Below, in pieces: positions 1-8,217 of a DNA stretch of 64,000 nucleotides (positions are counted from its first letter, which is position 1; every line of letters starts with the position of its first letter). The notes beneath the pieces are model-generated. The model saw only the letters and a list, made by a program, of their open reading frames with translations. It was not told the DNA's origin and did not search any database. Source of the DNA: Methylomonas paludis (GTDB lineage Bacteria > Pseudomonadota > Gammaproteobacteria > Methylococcales > Methylomonadaceae); NCBI RefSeq assembly GCF_018734325.1, contig NZ_CP073754.1, positions 248,001 through 312,000 of the forward strand. The letters are read 5' to 3'. Made by a program: the position numbers and the translations under genes.

Positions 1-1233
1 AATCGCTCTTGTAAATAAGCGAATACTTTTGCCACGGGTGAGGCGCACCCTAAGTCCAGCCACCATTGCCGGGCTTTGTGGATCACCTGGGCTGCTCGAT
101 ACATGACTTCTTGCAGCACCGTTCGTAACCGCCGTCGTTTTGCCGGATGACGTATTGGCGCCAAGTCGCCAGTCAAGCCCAGTTGACCAATCAGTCGCAA
201 GCAATTATAGGCAAACATACCCATTCTCAATAGACAGTCGTTGGTCTCAAACTTTCCAGATGGTAAGCGTTCCATATCCAGGTCAGTTTTGAATTCCGAA
301 TGAAATTGTTCATGGGTGCCGTGGTCGCGGTAGCGTTCAATGACGGTTTCTTCGGGTTCCTCCAGACTCGTCCACCAGCCTTCCAGTTGAATGTCCGGCA
401 GTAATAGCATCTGGCCGTGCTTATTGCTCGTGCGTTCAATGATCCGCACGACCAGTCTGAAGGGGCGAGTCTGTTTTTTCCAAGCACGTTCCACCGTCAG
501 TGTCATTAACGCTTCCCGTTTACCGGGGCGTTTTTCAACAAAGGCGCCGGCCGCTTCCGCTTTTTCTAACCAGGATGTCTTATCTTGCCGTCTTGGATTC
601 CACTTGATCAAGTATTCAAAGCGCCTGTTCATGGCTGCCCAGCGTTCTTTCTCAGCCGCAACCGTAAATAACAGTTTGGCGCTATCAAACCCTGAGTCTT
701 TGCGTAATAACAACGGCAAACCCGGTGCAACCAAGCGCTCAACTCGAGGAAACAGCCTTTCTAGAAAATAATCAATCTCCAGCGATGAATGCCAGCGGCC
801 TGGACGCAGTTCCAATCCTATACACCAGCCTTCATTGCCCAAATAAGCCGCGACAGGCGTATAGCCATCCACTCCCTGATAGGTTCGACTCACCTCTTCC
901 TTCTTGGTACCGCTCTGATCCATGACGAAGGTGTCCATGTCCAGACAGACGTAGCCTTTATGCGGCGTAATTGGGGCTTCTGTTCGTTCGATGAGTCGTA
1001 TCGATAGATCATCCACCGGCTCCAGCAGGCTGCCGCTGACACGATCAAGACGTTGCCGCAGCCACACGCTGCCGGGAACCTTACGTACATCCAATGCCTT
1101 CTTGAAAAAACGATCTTCACGAAACGGCTCAACAGCCTCGAAGTCGCTTTTGCCTATACTTAAAAGGCCAACAGTGGTTTTGACTAAATCCGAGGTTTTG
1201 ATACCCTGTGAAACAGGTATTCTACCGTCCACC
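1..1233 (-). pseudogene. IS1380-family transposase, N terminus missing, runs off left edge
   Basis: The minus strand is open from 1232 to base 1 (about 410 codons) with no stop. The translation has IS1380-family hallmarks: a motif GKSDFEAVEPFREDRFF near the N-terminal end, a first acidic block around CLDMDTFVMDQSGTKKEEVS, then SRTYQGVDGY, LRPGRWHS, and a second catalytic-type block LLLRKDSGFDS. These enzymes are DDE transposases that cut and paste their element. The frame stops abruptly at 1233 where an IS66 inverted repeat begins, and no start codon of the usual N-terminal segment is present, so I infer that IS66 insertion or an associated deletion removed the first few dozen residues. The C-terminal end and the element's other terminal repeat lie outside the window. 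The family call is by motif recognition only. Confidence 0.75.
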
Positions 1234-1315
1234 GTAAGCGCTCAATTATCCGCGTAATTCACAACCCTTATGGGCCCTGTCAGACTATCCCCACGCTATA
1301 AACTTGGGATTTACG

Positions 1316-1645
1316 ATGGCATCAACCGAAAGCAATACCGATCACGAATTCTGGCAACGCCATATCGAGCAATGGCACACCTCCGGGTTATCTCAAGCCA
1401 GTTACTGCCGCCAGCAAGCGCTACTTGTCCATCGATTTAGTTATTGGAAGCGCAAGTTCCTGGCAGAGTGCGAACCGATTTCGCCTGATCCAAAAAGCGG
1501 CTTTGCCCGAGTGCAAGTAGCGGCACCTGTCGCCACACCTTCCTCGCCGGGCTTGTCCTTGTGCTTTCGGGATGGCATCCGGTTGACCGGGATTACGCAG
1601 ACTAATCTGGCTTTGATTAAACCCTTGCTTGAGGTATTGCGGTGA
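1316..1645 (+). CDS. tnpA: IS66 TnpA accessory protein
   Basis: A 109-residue product with the IS66 TnpA pattern: an N-terminal helix-turn-helix-like segment with W-E/Q-x-H and SGLSQASYCRQ, then HRFSYWKRKF. TnpA is a small accessory protein needed for transposition, probably in DNA binding. An in-frame TTG lies 12 bases upstream, but the ATG at 1316 is preceded by GGGA and gives the typical family start. The stop overlaps the GTG start of tnpB (GTGA), so the two genes are likely translationally coupled. An identical inverted copy lies at 4246-4575. Confidence 0.8.
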   Translation: MASTESNTDHEFWQRHIEQWHTSGLSQASYCRQQALLVHRFSYWKRKFLAECEPISPDPKSGFARVQVAAPVATPSSPGLSLCFRDGIRLTGITQTNLALIKPLLEVLR

Positions 1646-2007
1646 CTTATATCATGCGCCCCGCCTTGGAACTGACAGAGGTCTATCTTTACCGGCAAGC
1701 CATTGATTTTCGCAAATCCCATCGTGGCCTGGCGGCGATTATTGAGTGTGAGCTCGGCCATAATCCGTTTGATGGTGGGCTGTATGCGTTCACCAATCAG
1801 CAGCGAACTAAAATCAAATGTTTGTTCTGGGAAAACACGGGCTTTGTCCTTTATTACAAGGCTTTGGTCGAGGATAAGTTCAAGTGGCCGAAGGGTGATG
1901 AGGCACTGTTAACGTTAACCGGTCAGCAGTTGAATTGGCTTTTGGATGGCTATGACATTAGCGTCATGAAAGGCCATAAAAACCGGCATTATGAATCTGT
2001 TTTTTAA
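1642..2007 (+). CDS. tnpB: IS66 TnpB (Orf2) accessory protein
   Basis: A 121-residue protein with the IS66 Orf2 signature: VYLYRQAIDFRKSHRGLAAI, then DGGLYAFTNQQRTKIKCLFW, then GFVLYYKALVEDKFKWP. Family members are needed for IS66 transposition but have no defined enzymatic activity. The GTG at 1642 overlaps the tnpA stop; an ATG four codons later (1654) is an alternative start. The gene ends 45 bp before tnpC. An identical copy lies inverted at 3884-4249. Confidence 0.85.
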   Translation: MTYIMRPALELTEVYLYRQAIDFRKSHRGLAAIIECELGHNPFDGGLYAFTNQQRTKIKCLFWENTGFVLYYKALVEDKFKWPKGDEALLTLTGQQLNWLLDGYDISVMKGHKNRHYESVF

Positions 2008-2052
2008 GGGAAATATCAGTATTTACGGAGTGAAATCGCGTATAATATCAGC

Positions 2053-3708
2053 ATGATTTCACCTCACTTTCCTGCCTTAGAACACGATGATTACTCGGCT
2101 GTCTTGTTGCCGGGGATGCTCGCTGAATTACTTGAAAAAGCACAACGCGTGGATGAGTTAACGCAAACCGTTGAACTTAAATCCGAAGTCATTGCCTCGC
2201 TCAAACAACGGATTGAGTTACTCGAAGAAGCGCTACGGTTATCCAAAGTCAAACGCTTTGCACCTTCGAGTGAACAGTCGGGGCAAATCTCGTTATTTGA
2301 TGATGCTGAAATTGAAGCCACGGTGGATTTTGAAACCGCAACGGATGAAGCGGTCGACGAAGTCGAGGCGATTGCGTCCGGCATTGCGTCCGAATCCCCT
2401 GAGGCCGGTCAAACTAAGCAAAAACCGGGACGTAAACCGTTTGCCGACAACTTACCCCGCGAGCAAATCTTTATCAAGCTGAGCGATGAAGAAAAAGCCG
2501 GTGCCATTACGACCTTCTTTACTAAAGTCAAAGAAGAACTGGACATTATCCCCGCACAAGTACGGGTTTTAGAATACATGCAAGAAAAAGCCGTGTTTCT
2601 GGAACCGAGTCAAGATGAGATGCAACGCCGGATTATAGCTGCCGTTCTGCCCAAGCATCCTGTTCCGGGTGCAATGGGTAGCATTGACCTGATGTGCTCT
2701 GTACTCATCTATAAATACTGCGATGGCTTACCGCTTTATCGACTTGAAAACATCTTAGCCCGTTATGGCGGCGAACTCTCAAGGGCCACGCTAGCCAACT
2801 GGGTCATCGCGCTGGCCAGACCCTTGCAACCTTTGATTAATCTCCTCCGGGATCATCAACAGGCCGGCAACCTCATCATGGCCGACGAAACACGGGTGCA
2901 GGTCCTCAAAGAACCGGGGCGACCGGCGACCTCGGATAAATTCATGTGGGTGACACTGGGCGGTCCGCCTGGACAACCTAGCGTGTTGTTTGAATACGAT
3001 CCGTCCCGCAGCCAGGACGTGCCGTTGCGCCTGCTTGATGGTTTTCAGGGTTATCTGCAAACCGATGGCTTTGCTGGCTACAATGCCGCGTGCCTTATTA
3101 ACAACATTACCCAACTAGGTTGTTGGGATCATGTGCGCCGCAAATTTAAAGAGGCTCAAGATGCGCAACCCAAACCGAAGAAAGGTAAACCGTATAAGGC
3201 GAGCAAAGCGGATCACATCCTGGGTTTAATCAATACACTCTATATGATAGAGCGGCAGATCAAAACACTGAGCGCCGCAGAAAAATTTCAGCAACGCTGC
3301 AAAAGAAGCCTGCCTGTTTTGAAAAAACTGAAAACGTACCTGGATGACAATCAACACAAAGTGCCGAAGGACGGTTTAACCGGCAAGGCCATGACTTACC
3401 TCAGTAATCAATGGGATAAGCTGATGGTGTATTGCTCGAATGGGGAATTGAACATCAGCAATATTCTTGCTGAAAACGCTATTCGTCCCTTTGTGATTGG
3501 TCGCAAAGCATGGTTATTCAGTGATAGCCCCAAAGGCGCACAAGCCAGCGCAATCCATTACAGTTTGATTGAAACGGCTAAAGCTAATGGAATAGAACCC
3601 TACGCCTATTTAACCCAAGTCCTCAAAGCACTGCCTTATGCCGATACGGTTGAAAAAATTGAAGCCTTGTTGCCCTGGAATTTTAAAAATCAGAATTTTG
3701 CCAGATAG
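2053..3708 (+). CDS. tnpC: IS66 transposase TnpC (DDE type)
   Basis: A 551-residue DDE transposase, the usual size for IS66 TnpC. The N-terminal 80 residues include a leucine-zipper-like coiled coil (residues about 15-65). A central segment with VFLEPSQDEMQRRIIAAVLP follows, then the RNase H-like core: first acidic residue in IMADETRVQVL, second in YLQTDGFAGYN, and the glutamate in NILAENAIRPFVIGRK. All appear intact, so the element should be able to encode an active enzyme. Its first 33 codons are duplicated in inverted orientation at 3738-3838, which marks the break point of the truncated copy. Confidence 0.9.
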   Translation: MISPHFPALEHDDYSAVLLPGMLAELLEKAQRVDELTQTVELKSEVIASLKQRIELLEEALRLSKVKRFAPSSEQSGQISLFDDAEIEATVDFETATDEAVDEVEAIASGIASESPEAGQTKQKPGRKPFADNLPREQIFIKLSDEEKAGAITTFFTKVKEELDIIPAQVRVLEYMQEKAVFLEPSQDEMQRRIIAAVLPKHPVPGAMGSIDLMCSVLIYKYCDGLPLYRLENILARYGGELSRATLANWVIALARPLQPLINLLRDHQQAGNLIMADETRVQVLKEPGRPATSDKFMWVTLGGPPGQPSVLFEYDPSRSQDVPLRLLDGFQGYLQTDGFAGYNAACLINNITQLGCWDHVRRKFKEAQDAQPKPKKGKPYKASKADHILGLINTLYMIERQIKTLSAAEKFQQRCKRSLPVLKKLKTYLDDNQHKVPKDGLTGKAMTYLSNQWDKLMVYCSNGELNISNILAENAIRPFVIGRKAWLFSDSPKGAQASAIHYSLIETAKANGIEPYAYLTQVLKALPYADTVEKIEALLPWNFKNQNFAR

Positions 3709-3737
3709 GGGTACTACGTGCTTTATTAAGCGCTTAC

Positions 3738-3838
3738 TCCACGCGTTGTGCTTTTTCAAGTAATTCAGCGAGCATCCCCGGCAACAAGACAGCCGAGTAA
3801 TCATCGTGTTCTAAGGCAGGAAAGTGAGGTGAAATCAT
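3738..3838 (-). pseudogene. tnpC 5' fragment of the truncated IS66 copy
   Basis: The start codon and the following 32 codons of IS66 tnpC, read on the minus strand from 3838. The frame is cut at 3738 by the right terminal repeat of the complete IS66 element. No functional product is expected. Confidence 0.85.
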
Positions 3839-3883
3839 GCTGATATTATACGCGATTTCACTCCGTAAATACTGATATTTCCC

Positions 3884-4249
3884 TTAAAAAACAGATTCAT
3901 AATGCCGGTTTTTATGGCCTTTCATGACGCTAATGTCATAGCCATCCAAAAGCCAATTCAACTGCTGACCGGTTAACGTTAACAGTGCCTCATCACCCTT
4001 CGGCCACTTGAACTTATCCTCGACCAAAGCCTTGTAATAAAGGACAAAGCCCGTGTTTTCCCAGAACAAACATTTGATTTTAGTTCGCTGCTGATTGGTG
4101 AACGCATACAGCCCACCATCAAACGGATTATGGCCGAGCTCACACTCAATAATCGCCGCCAGGCCACGATGGGATTTGCGAAAATCAATGGCTTGCCGGT
4201 AAAGATAGACCTCTGTCAGTTCCAAGGCGGGGCGCATGATATAAGTCAC
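3884..4249 (-). CDS. tnpB: IS66 TnpB, second (inverted) copy
   Basis: Translates to the same 121 residues as the copy at 1642-2007. The reading frame is intact, but it belongs to an element that lacks most of tnpC and its right end, so it can act only in trans with the neighbouring complete element. Confidence 0.8.
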   Translation of the reverse strand: MTYIMRPALELTEVYLYRQAIDFRKSHRGLAAIIECELGHNPFDGGLYAFTNQQRTKIKCLFWENTGFVLYYKALVEDKFKWPKGDEALLTLTGQQLNWLLDGYDISVMKGHKNRHYESVF

Positions 4250-4575
4250 CGCAATACCTCAAGCAAGGGTTTAATCAAAGCCAGATTAGTCTGCGTAATC
4301 CCGGTCAACCGGATGCCATCCCGAAAGCACAAGGACAAGCCCGGCGAGGAAGGTGTGGCGACAGGTGCCGCTACTTGCACTCGGGCAAAGCCGCTTTTTG
4401 GATCAGGCGAAATCGGTTCGCACTCTGCCAGGAACTTGCGCTTCCAATAACTAAATCGATGGACAAGTAGCGCTTGCTGGCGGCAGTAACTGGCTTGAGA
4501 TAACCCGGAGGTGTGCCATTGCTCGATATGGCGTTGCCAGAATTCGTGATCGGTATTGCTTTCGGTTGATGCCAT
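4246..4575 (-). CDS. tnpA: IS66 TnpA, second (inverted) copy
   Basis: Same translation as the copy at 1316-1645, including the GTGA overlap with the following tnpB copy. The ATG at 4575 is the probable start (a TTG lies 12 bases upstream). Part of the truncated element 3738-4657. Confidence 0.75.
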   Translation of the reverse strand: MASTESNTDHEFWQRHIEQWHTSGLSQASYCRQQALLVHRFSYWKRKFLAECEPISPDPKSGFARVQVAAPVATPSSPGLSLCFRDGIRLTGITQTNLALIKPLLEVLR

Positions 4576-4659
4576 CGTAAATCCCAAGTTTATAGCGTGG
4601 GGATAGTCTGACAGGGCCCATAAGGGTTGTGAATTACGCGGATAATTGAGCGCTTACAA

Positions 4660-5007
4660 TATTACTTAGCAAGCTCCCGGTTCAATAACTGCAAGACAGC
4701 CAATGAGGTTCTTGAGATTGCGGAAGAAATTCTTGGTGTCTTGAACGGGGCAACAAAGCTAGCACTTGGGGGTAACCTGGGTATCACTGAATCAGGTGTT
4801 CTTGAGCATCGTCTCGATGGAACAGAGACGTTCCATATGCATGTGTCTGATACGATTCATGTTCGGGAATCGTTTGTCCTATCAGTCGTGGACTCAGAAG
4901 GAAATGTAATTGAAGAGCACAAGCCAGCTGACCCAATACCGACTTGGCTGCAAGCTAGTCTGATGGATGATTCTGTCAGAAAAGTCTTTAGATTGTTTGG
5001 TCAACAG
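4660..5007 (+). pseudogene. Cassette 1 gene, 5' part (start lost at IS66 junction, interrupted by IS3)
   Basis: The frame is open directly from the IS66 end at 4657 and gives about 116 residues (YYLASSRFNN... to ...RLFGQQ) up to the IS3 insertion at 5008. No start codon belongs to it; its true N terminus was removed when the IS66 copy and the adjacent deletion formed. It continues in frame at 6685 once the IS and one copy of the ACAG target duplication are removed: GGT CAA CAG then CAC GAC TGG. A TTG at 4741 gives a shorter open frame ending in IS sequence, but that is probably an artefact. I do not recognise the family. Confidence 0.65.
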
Positions 5008-5047
5008 CGGAAATTGTCAATGTAGTTGTCGCCTCGACGTTTAAATC

Positions 5048-6130
5048 TTAAGCGGCATTTTTGTTCTGAGTTGTCTCCTCTGTATTAGGTTTACTGTTAG
5101 TCACTGGCTTATCAGGATTAAGGTGGACTGCTTGGATGCAATCCCAATTCCGCGTGTTACCAGTCCATCGCTTCGGGTTTCGATCACGGGCAGCCTCATA
5201 AACGGCTTTACGCTTAACCAGTAGGCCTTGATCTAAGCCTTCATGGCGTTGCGCTGGCGTGACAAACCGGATGGCGCTGTGGCGATGCTCGTGGTTGTAC
5301 CATTCCACCAGTCTCGTTACCCAGTCACGAGCATCCGTCACCTTTGCAAACGGCTTTAACGGATAGTTTGGCCGGTATTTTAAGGTCTTAAAGAGCGATT
5401 CTGAGTAAGGATTGTCGTTGCTAACCGAAGGCCGACTTAACGAGGGCATGACACCGAGTTGTTGCAAGGTTGCCAGCATGGTAGCGCCTTTCATGGGGCT
5501 ACCGTTATCAGAGTGCAGTATCAGCTGTTTGGGCTGTATCCCCTCACGATGGCACAGGTCACGTAACAATTCGCCTGCCAAGGTACTGCTTTCCTCTTCA
5601 AACACCTGCCAACCCACGATCTTTCGGCTGAAAATATCCACAAACAGGTAAAGATAGAAAAACTGTCCACGGATTGCTGATGGCAGATAGGTAATATCCC
5701 AGCTATAAAGTTGGTTAGGTACGGTGGCACAGAGGGCACGCGGTTTAGTGCGGGATTGAGCAGGGCGTTCACTGCGACGGTGTGCCAATTGGTTTTCTGC
5801 TCGCAGTACGCGATAGAATGTCGATTCAGAAGCCAGATAGCGGCCTTGATCGGCCAGCCGAGGTACGATCTGACTCGGCGGCAGATGCCCAAATTCATCG
5901 GAATTGGCAACAGCCAACACCTCGGCTCGCTCCATGACGGTAAGCTTATGCGGCGGTTGATATTCACGTAATGGACGTTGATCACAATGAACGGTCTCAC
6001 CGGTCTGCCAGCGCTGCAAGGTGCGTTCGCTTAAACCCAGCACTTCACAAGCTTGGGCTTGCCGCGCACCCGCTATTATCGATTCATTCAGTAAAACAAT
6101 TACTTGCTTGCGCTCTTCGTGGGCAGTCAT
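5048..6130 (-). CDS. IS3-family transposase OrfB (copy A)
   Basis: A 360-residue integrase-like protein. An N-terminal helix-turn-helix (about residues 18-45, ARQAQACEVLGLSERTLQRW) is followed by an HTH_21-like region. The rve catalytic core comes next, with the DDE residues visible in SWDITYLPS, HSDNGSPMKGATM and NDNPYSESLFKTLKYRP. It catalyses strand transfer of the element. Its ATG overlaps the orfA stop (ATGA at 6127-6130), which points to translational coupling rather than the programmed -1 frameshift that makes an OrfAB fusion in many IS3 elements. No frameshift-prone A-rich slippery site is obvious at the junction. Confidence 0.9.
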   Translation of the reverse strand: MTAHEERKQVIVLLNESIIAGARQAQACEVLGLSERTLQRWQTGETVHCDQRPLREYQPPHKLTVMERAEVLAVANSDEFGHLPPSQIVPRLADQGRYLASESTFYRVLRAENQLAHRRSERPAQSRTKPRALCATVPNQLYSWDITYLPSAIRGQFFYLYLFVDIFSRKIVGWQVFEEESSTLAGELLRDLCHREGIQPKQLILHSDNGSPMKGATMLATLQQLGVMPSLSRPSVSNDNPYSESLFKTLKYRPNYPLKPFAKVTDARDWVTRLVEWYNHEHRHSAIRFVTPAQRHEGLDQGLLVKRKAVYEAARDRNPKRWTGNTRNWDCIQAVHLNPDKPVTNSKPNTEETTQNKNAA

Positions 6131-6618
6131 TCGACCTCTCCCCCCAAGAGCGCTCGGAACTTTTTTTGCAGAACCAACAGCGCGGCGGCTTCTGCTAAGG
6201 CTTTGTCTTTGCGTAACAACTCTCGCTCCAGGGTATGAATTTCCGCTTTTAGGGTATGCACTTCACCTTTTTCAGATACGCCACCCTGACGACAGAATTC
6301 AGCTTTCCACTGCTCAAGCTGATGAACGAATAACCCTTGTTCACGGCACCAGGCATTCAAGTCTTCCCCGTTCAAGCCATAAGATTTCTGTAACGCTGAG
6401 AGACGTTCTTCAGGACGCCAATCATCAGGGCGTTTCGATTTCGACGGTAGATCTCGGGAGTTATGCAATTTAGCTTTTTTCATCCATGTTTTTAGGGTTT
6501 GCCAGCAAACGTTCAAGTCCTTCGCAATATCCTGAATCGATTGGTCGTTTCCACGGTTGTAAACTTTTCTCAGAGCTTGCTCTTTGAAGTCTTCAGAATA
6601 CCTTGTATATGTTTTCAT
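6127..6618 (-). CDS. IS3-family transposase OrfA (copy A)
   Basis: A 163-residue protein with an N-terminal transposase helix-turn-helix (YSEDFKEQALRKVY, then SIQDIAKDLNVCWQTLKTWM) that would recognise the element ends. A basic middle follows, then a C-terminal leucine-rich coiled coil (HTLKAEIHTLERELLRKDK) typical of OrfA oligomerisation. It is longer than the usual 90-100 residues of IS3 OrfA. The ATG at 6618 is favoured over a TTG four codons upstream. It overlaps orfB by 4 bp. Confidence 0.85.
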   Translation of the reverse strand: MKTYTRYSEDFKEQALRKVYNRGNDQSIQDIAKDLNVCWQTLKTWMKKAKLHNSRDLPSKSKRPDDWRPEERLSALQKSYGLNGEDLNAWCREQGLFVHQLEQWKAEFCRQGGVSEKGEVHTLKAEIHTLERELLRKDKALAEAAALLVLQKKFRALLGGEVE

Positions 6619-6684
6619 CTCTAATCTCAAATTTTATTGGCTTTAAAAATTTGAGACGACAACTAGTCTGACGCGGGGGGACAG

Positions 6685-6951
6685 CACGACTGGGTTAACT
6701 TGTACAGGATATTTGAGGTAATCGAAAATGATGTTGGAGGCATTAACAAGATTGCTGAAAACGATTGGTCAACGAAAACGCAAGTCAAGACATTCAAACA
6801 TACCGCAAACAGCCCAAACGCCGTCGGCGATGATGCAAGACATGGAAAAGAGCACACCGAGCCGCCGAAATCTCCAATGCTTCTCTCTGAGGCTAGAGCA
6901 TTGGTCGAGACTCTTGTACATCACTGGTTGCGGAGCAAAGGTTATGTCTAA
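6685..6951 (+). pseudogene. Cassette 1 gene, 3' part
   Basis: The continuation of the interrupted gene at 4660-5007, reading HDWVNLYRIFEVIENDVGG, then FKHTANSPNAVGDDARHG, and ending in ALVETLVHHWLRSKGYV. Together the two parts give a fragment of about 204 residues with no membrane segments or signal peptide. The stop codon TAA lies inside the first bases of the attC-like site at 6946, which is typical of compact integron cassettes. The conserved-looking block with HTANSP and DDARHG suggests a real protein family, but I cannot name it. Confidence 0.65.
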
Positions 6952-7007
6952 CACGGCACTCCAGCCGACGTCAGGCCGCGATGCGGCCTTCCTCGGCTGA
7001 GTTGAAA
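6946..7007 (+). other. attC-like recombination site, after cassette 1
   Basis: A 62-bp imperfect palindrome bounded by GTCTAAC (an exact match to the integron consensus RYYYAAC) and GTTGAAA (one base off GTTRRRY). Inside, CTCCAGCCGA pairs with TCGGCTGAG, leaving one unpaired base as in true attC sites, and GGCCGC-GAT-GCGGCC forms the apical hairpin. It overlaps the stop codon of the upstream gene. The attC assignment is inferred from this architecture. Its sequence differs from the two other sites in the array, as in mobile or environmental cassette arrays. Confidence 0.7.
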
Positions 7008-7160
7008 TTCATATGGTCAAATGACCACTATATCGGTTACTTTCTTGACGGTGACAACAACCAGAGTCAGGCGGTTATTTCACTGTGGGAGCCAATTGAG
7101 GCAATACATTTTGCAACATCGTATTCACTCCTTATAGATATTCGTGCGGGCAGAAAGTAA
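6981..7160 (+). CDS. Cassette 2 small hypothetical protein
   Basis: A 59-codon open frame (MRPSSAELKF...YSLLIDIRAGRK) lying alone between two attC-like sites, which is why I call it a gene despite its size. The ATG at 6981 lies within the upstream attC. If translation must begin inside the cassette, the TTG at 7002 gives a 52-residue product starting at LKFIWSNDHY. Neither start has a strong ribosome binding site. The product is acidic to neutral with no membrane segment. The family is unknown; small cassette proteins of this kind are commonly uncharacterised. Confidence 0.45.
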   Translation: MRPSSAELKFIWSNDHYIGYFLDGDNNQSQAVISLWEPIEAIHFATSYSLLIDIRAGRK

Positions 7161-7165
7161 TGAAT

Positions 7166-7251
7166 GGCTAACCAGCGGGTCAACTTGACCGGCAAAAGCT
7201 ACGCTCCTATCTCGCTACGCCTTTACCGTCAAGTTACCCTTGTCGTTATGC
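7166..7251 (+). other. attC-like recombination site, after cassette 2
   Basis: An 86-bp site running from GGCTAAC to GTTATGC. The inner arms are GGGTCAACTTGACCGG (7177-7192) and CCGTCAAGTTACCC (7226-7239). They pair as GGGT-AACTTGAC-GG with two unpaired bases on one strand, the extrahelical-base pattern by which integrases choose the correct attC strand. The spacer between the arms is longer than in the first site. It begins 6 bp after the cassette 2 stop and ends 44 bp before the cassette 3 start. Confidence 0.72.
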
Positions 7252-7295
7252 GGCTGGTACCGACGTTGCAATGAGTTGATGGCAGAAAATTTGAA

Positions 7296-8177
7296 ATGAA
7301 AAAAGACTGGATTCTCCAAACAAAAGAAACTCGCCGAGCATTCTCCAACGCCACTTGGGTTCCGTTAAGAGCATTAGTAATTGACGAGAAGGGAAATGTC
7401 AAAGATATAGGCTACATCGGTGACTATTTTGGTTGTGGGTCTGCCGCATTCCCGCCAGAGCATCGAAACTTGGTTGAAGATCGCCTAGGCTGGAGTGATA
7501 TTGGAATAGGGCATACCGTAGCACCTTATGCTTATGACGATGGCTATTACGCATCCATTGATCAATTTCAATACAACGACAAAGAGCCAATAGGTGTTAA
7601 TCTCGTCTTCGAGCATCCTCAGCCTGTCGTTGGTGGAAAGCAATGGATATTGAATCCTGACCTAGTAGTTGCGCTCCGACTGATAAAAGAAGGGACGAAC
7701 TGGGTTAGGCCAGAAGAGGATTTCGTTGTAGTAGCCCGTGAGAGTTTCAATGAAAGAGGTGAACATCAGCTGATCGAGATCAAGCGAGAATTCCTCCTTG
7801 ACTATTTGGCCGCAAGAAATCTTTCACTTCGCCTCTCTTATTACCGGCAAAGAGTGGAAAACGTGCCATTGCTTGAAGGCAGTGAGTACGCAGATTTGAC
7901 AGAACTTCAAGAGGAGCGAAATGGAGGCCGATTTGAGCTCCGAATCCGTGACATTAATGACGTTTTCGGAGGAAGCTGGGCAATGTTCCATGCTTGGCGA
8001 ACGGACGTCGACGAAGATGAAGACGCACCTGTGATGGGGCCAGAAAATGACCAAAACACGAGCCATGAAAGCTCGCAAGGTCAACGTGGCGGTTATCAGG
8101 GTGTTCGGATTGAGGGTGAGTTCTGGCGGGATGAATGGATTGAACACCAATCTCAAAGCGTGCGAGTTCGTGGAGAT
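7296..8177 (+). pseudogene. Cassette 3 gene, 5' part (interrupted by IS3)
   Basis: The first 294 codons of a protein that would be 589 residues if rejoined with 9855-10742. It starts MKKDWILQTKETRRAF at an ATG shortly after the attC-like site. The open frame as found runs five codons into the IS before stopping (RKLSM). The region is hydrophilic, has no signal peptide or membrane helix, and carries an acidic linker (VDEDEDAP) near residue 240. I do not recognise a domain. The clean 4-bp target duplication AGAT and preserved frame show that the gene was intact until the IS arrived. Confidence 0.7.
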
Positions 8178-8217
8178 CGGAAATTGTCAATGTAGTTGTC
8201 GCCTCGACGTTTAAATC

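Larger units (their letters stand above)
1234..3737 (+). mobile_element. IS66-family insertion sequence, complete
   Basis: A complete IS66-type element carrying tnpA, tnpB and tnpC in order on the + strand. The left end reads GTAAGCGCTCAATTATCCGC and the right end, on the other strand, GTAAGCGCTTAATAAAGCAC, giving imperfect terminal inverted repeats that begin with GTAA as is usual in this family. IS66 elements normally make 8-bp target duplications. Here the 8 bp to the left (CGTCCACC) do not match the 8 bp to the right (TCCACGCG), which are already part of an inverted second copy, so the flanks were rearranged after insertion. Confidence 0.88.
3738..4657 (-). mobile_element. Truncated inverted IS66 copy (left 920 bp only)
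   Basis: Bases 3738-4657 are, as far as I can compare by eye, the exact reverse complement of 1234-2153, that is, the IS66 left end, tnpA, tnpB and the first 33 codons of tnpC. It directly abuts the right inverted repeat of the complete element with no spacer. Its outer end at 4657 is a normal IS66 terminus (CGCTTAC) and borders the remains of a cassette gene. The rest of tnpC and the right end of this copy are missing. The arrangement makes a long inverted repeat around a unique 1.58-kb tnpC segment. Confidence 0.9.
5008..6680 (-). mobile_element. IS3-family insertion sequence, copy A
   Basis: A 1,673-bp element identical by eye to the copy at 8178-9850 (constant offset of 3,170). The boundary is set by where the two copies stop matching, and it is confirmed by a 4-bp target duplication ACAG at 5004-5007 and 6681-6684. 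The ends align as imperfect inverted repeats of about 28 bp sharing the core TAGTTGTCG. They start CGGAAATTGTCA and CCCCCCGCGTCA rather than the TG...CA common in IS3 elements. It encodes orfA and orfB on the minus strand. Confidence 0.88.

Noticed and set aside
391-1257. Several + strand open frames over the first 1.3 kb
   Set aside because: They are antisense to a continuous, clearly homologous IS1380 transposase frame on the minus strand.
4741-5025. Stand-alone 94-residue gene starting with TTG
   Set aside because: The frame is open further upstream to the IS66 end and its last six codons are IS3 sequence; it is part of the interrupted cassette gene.
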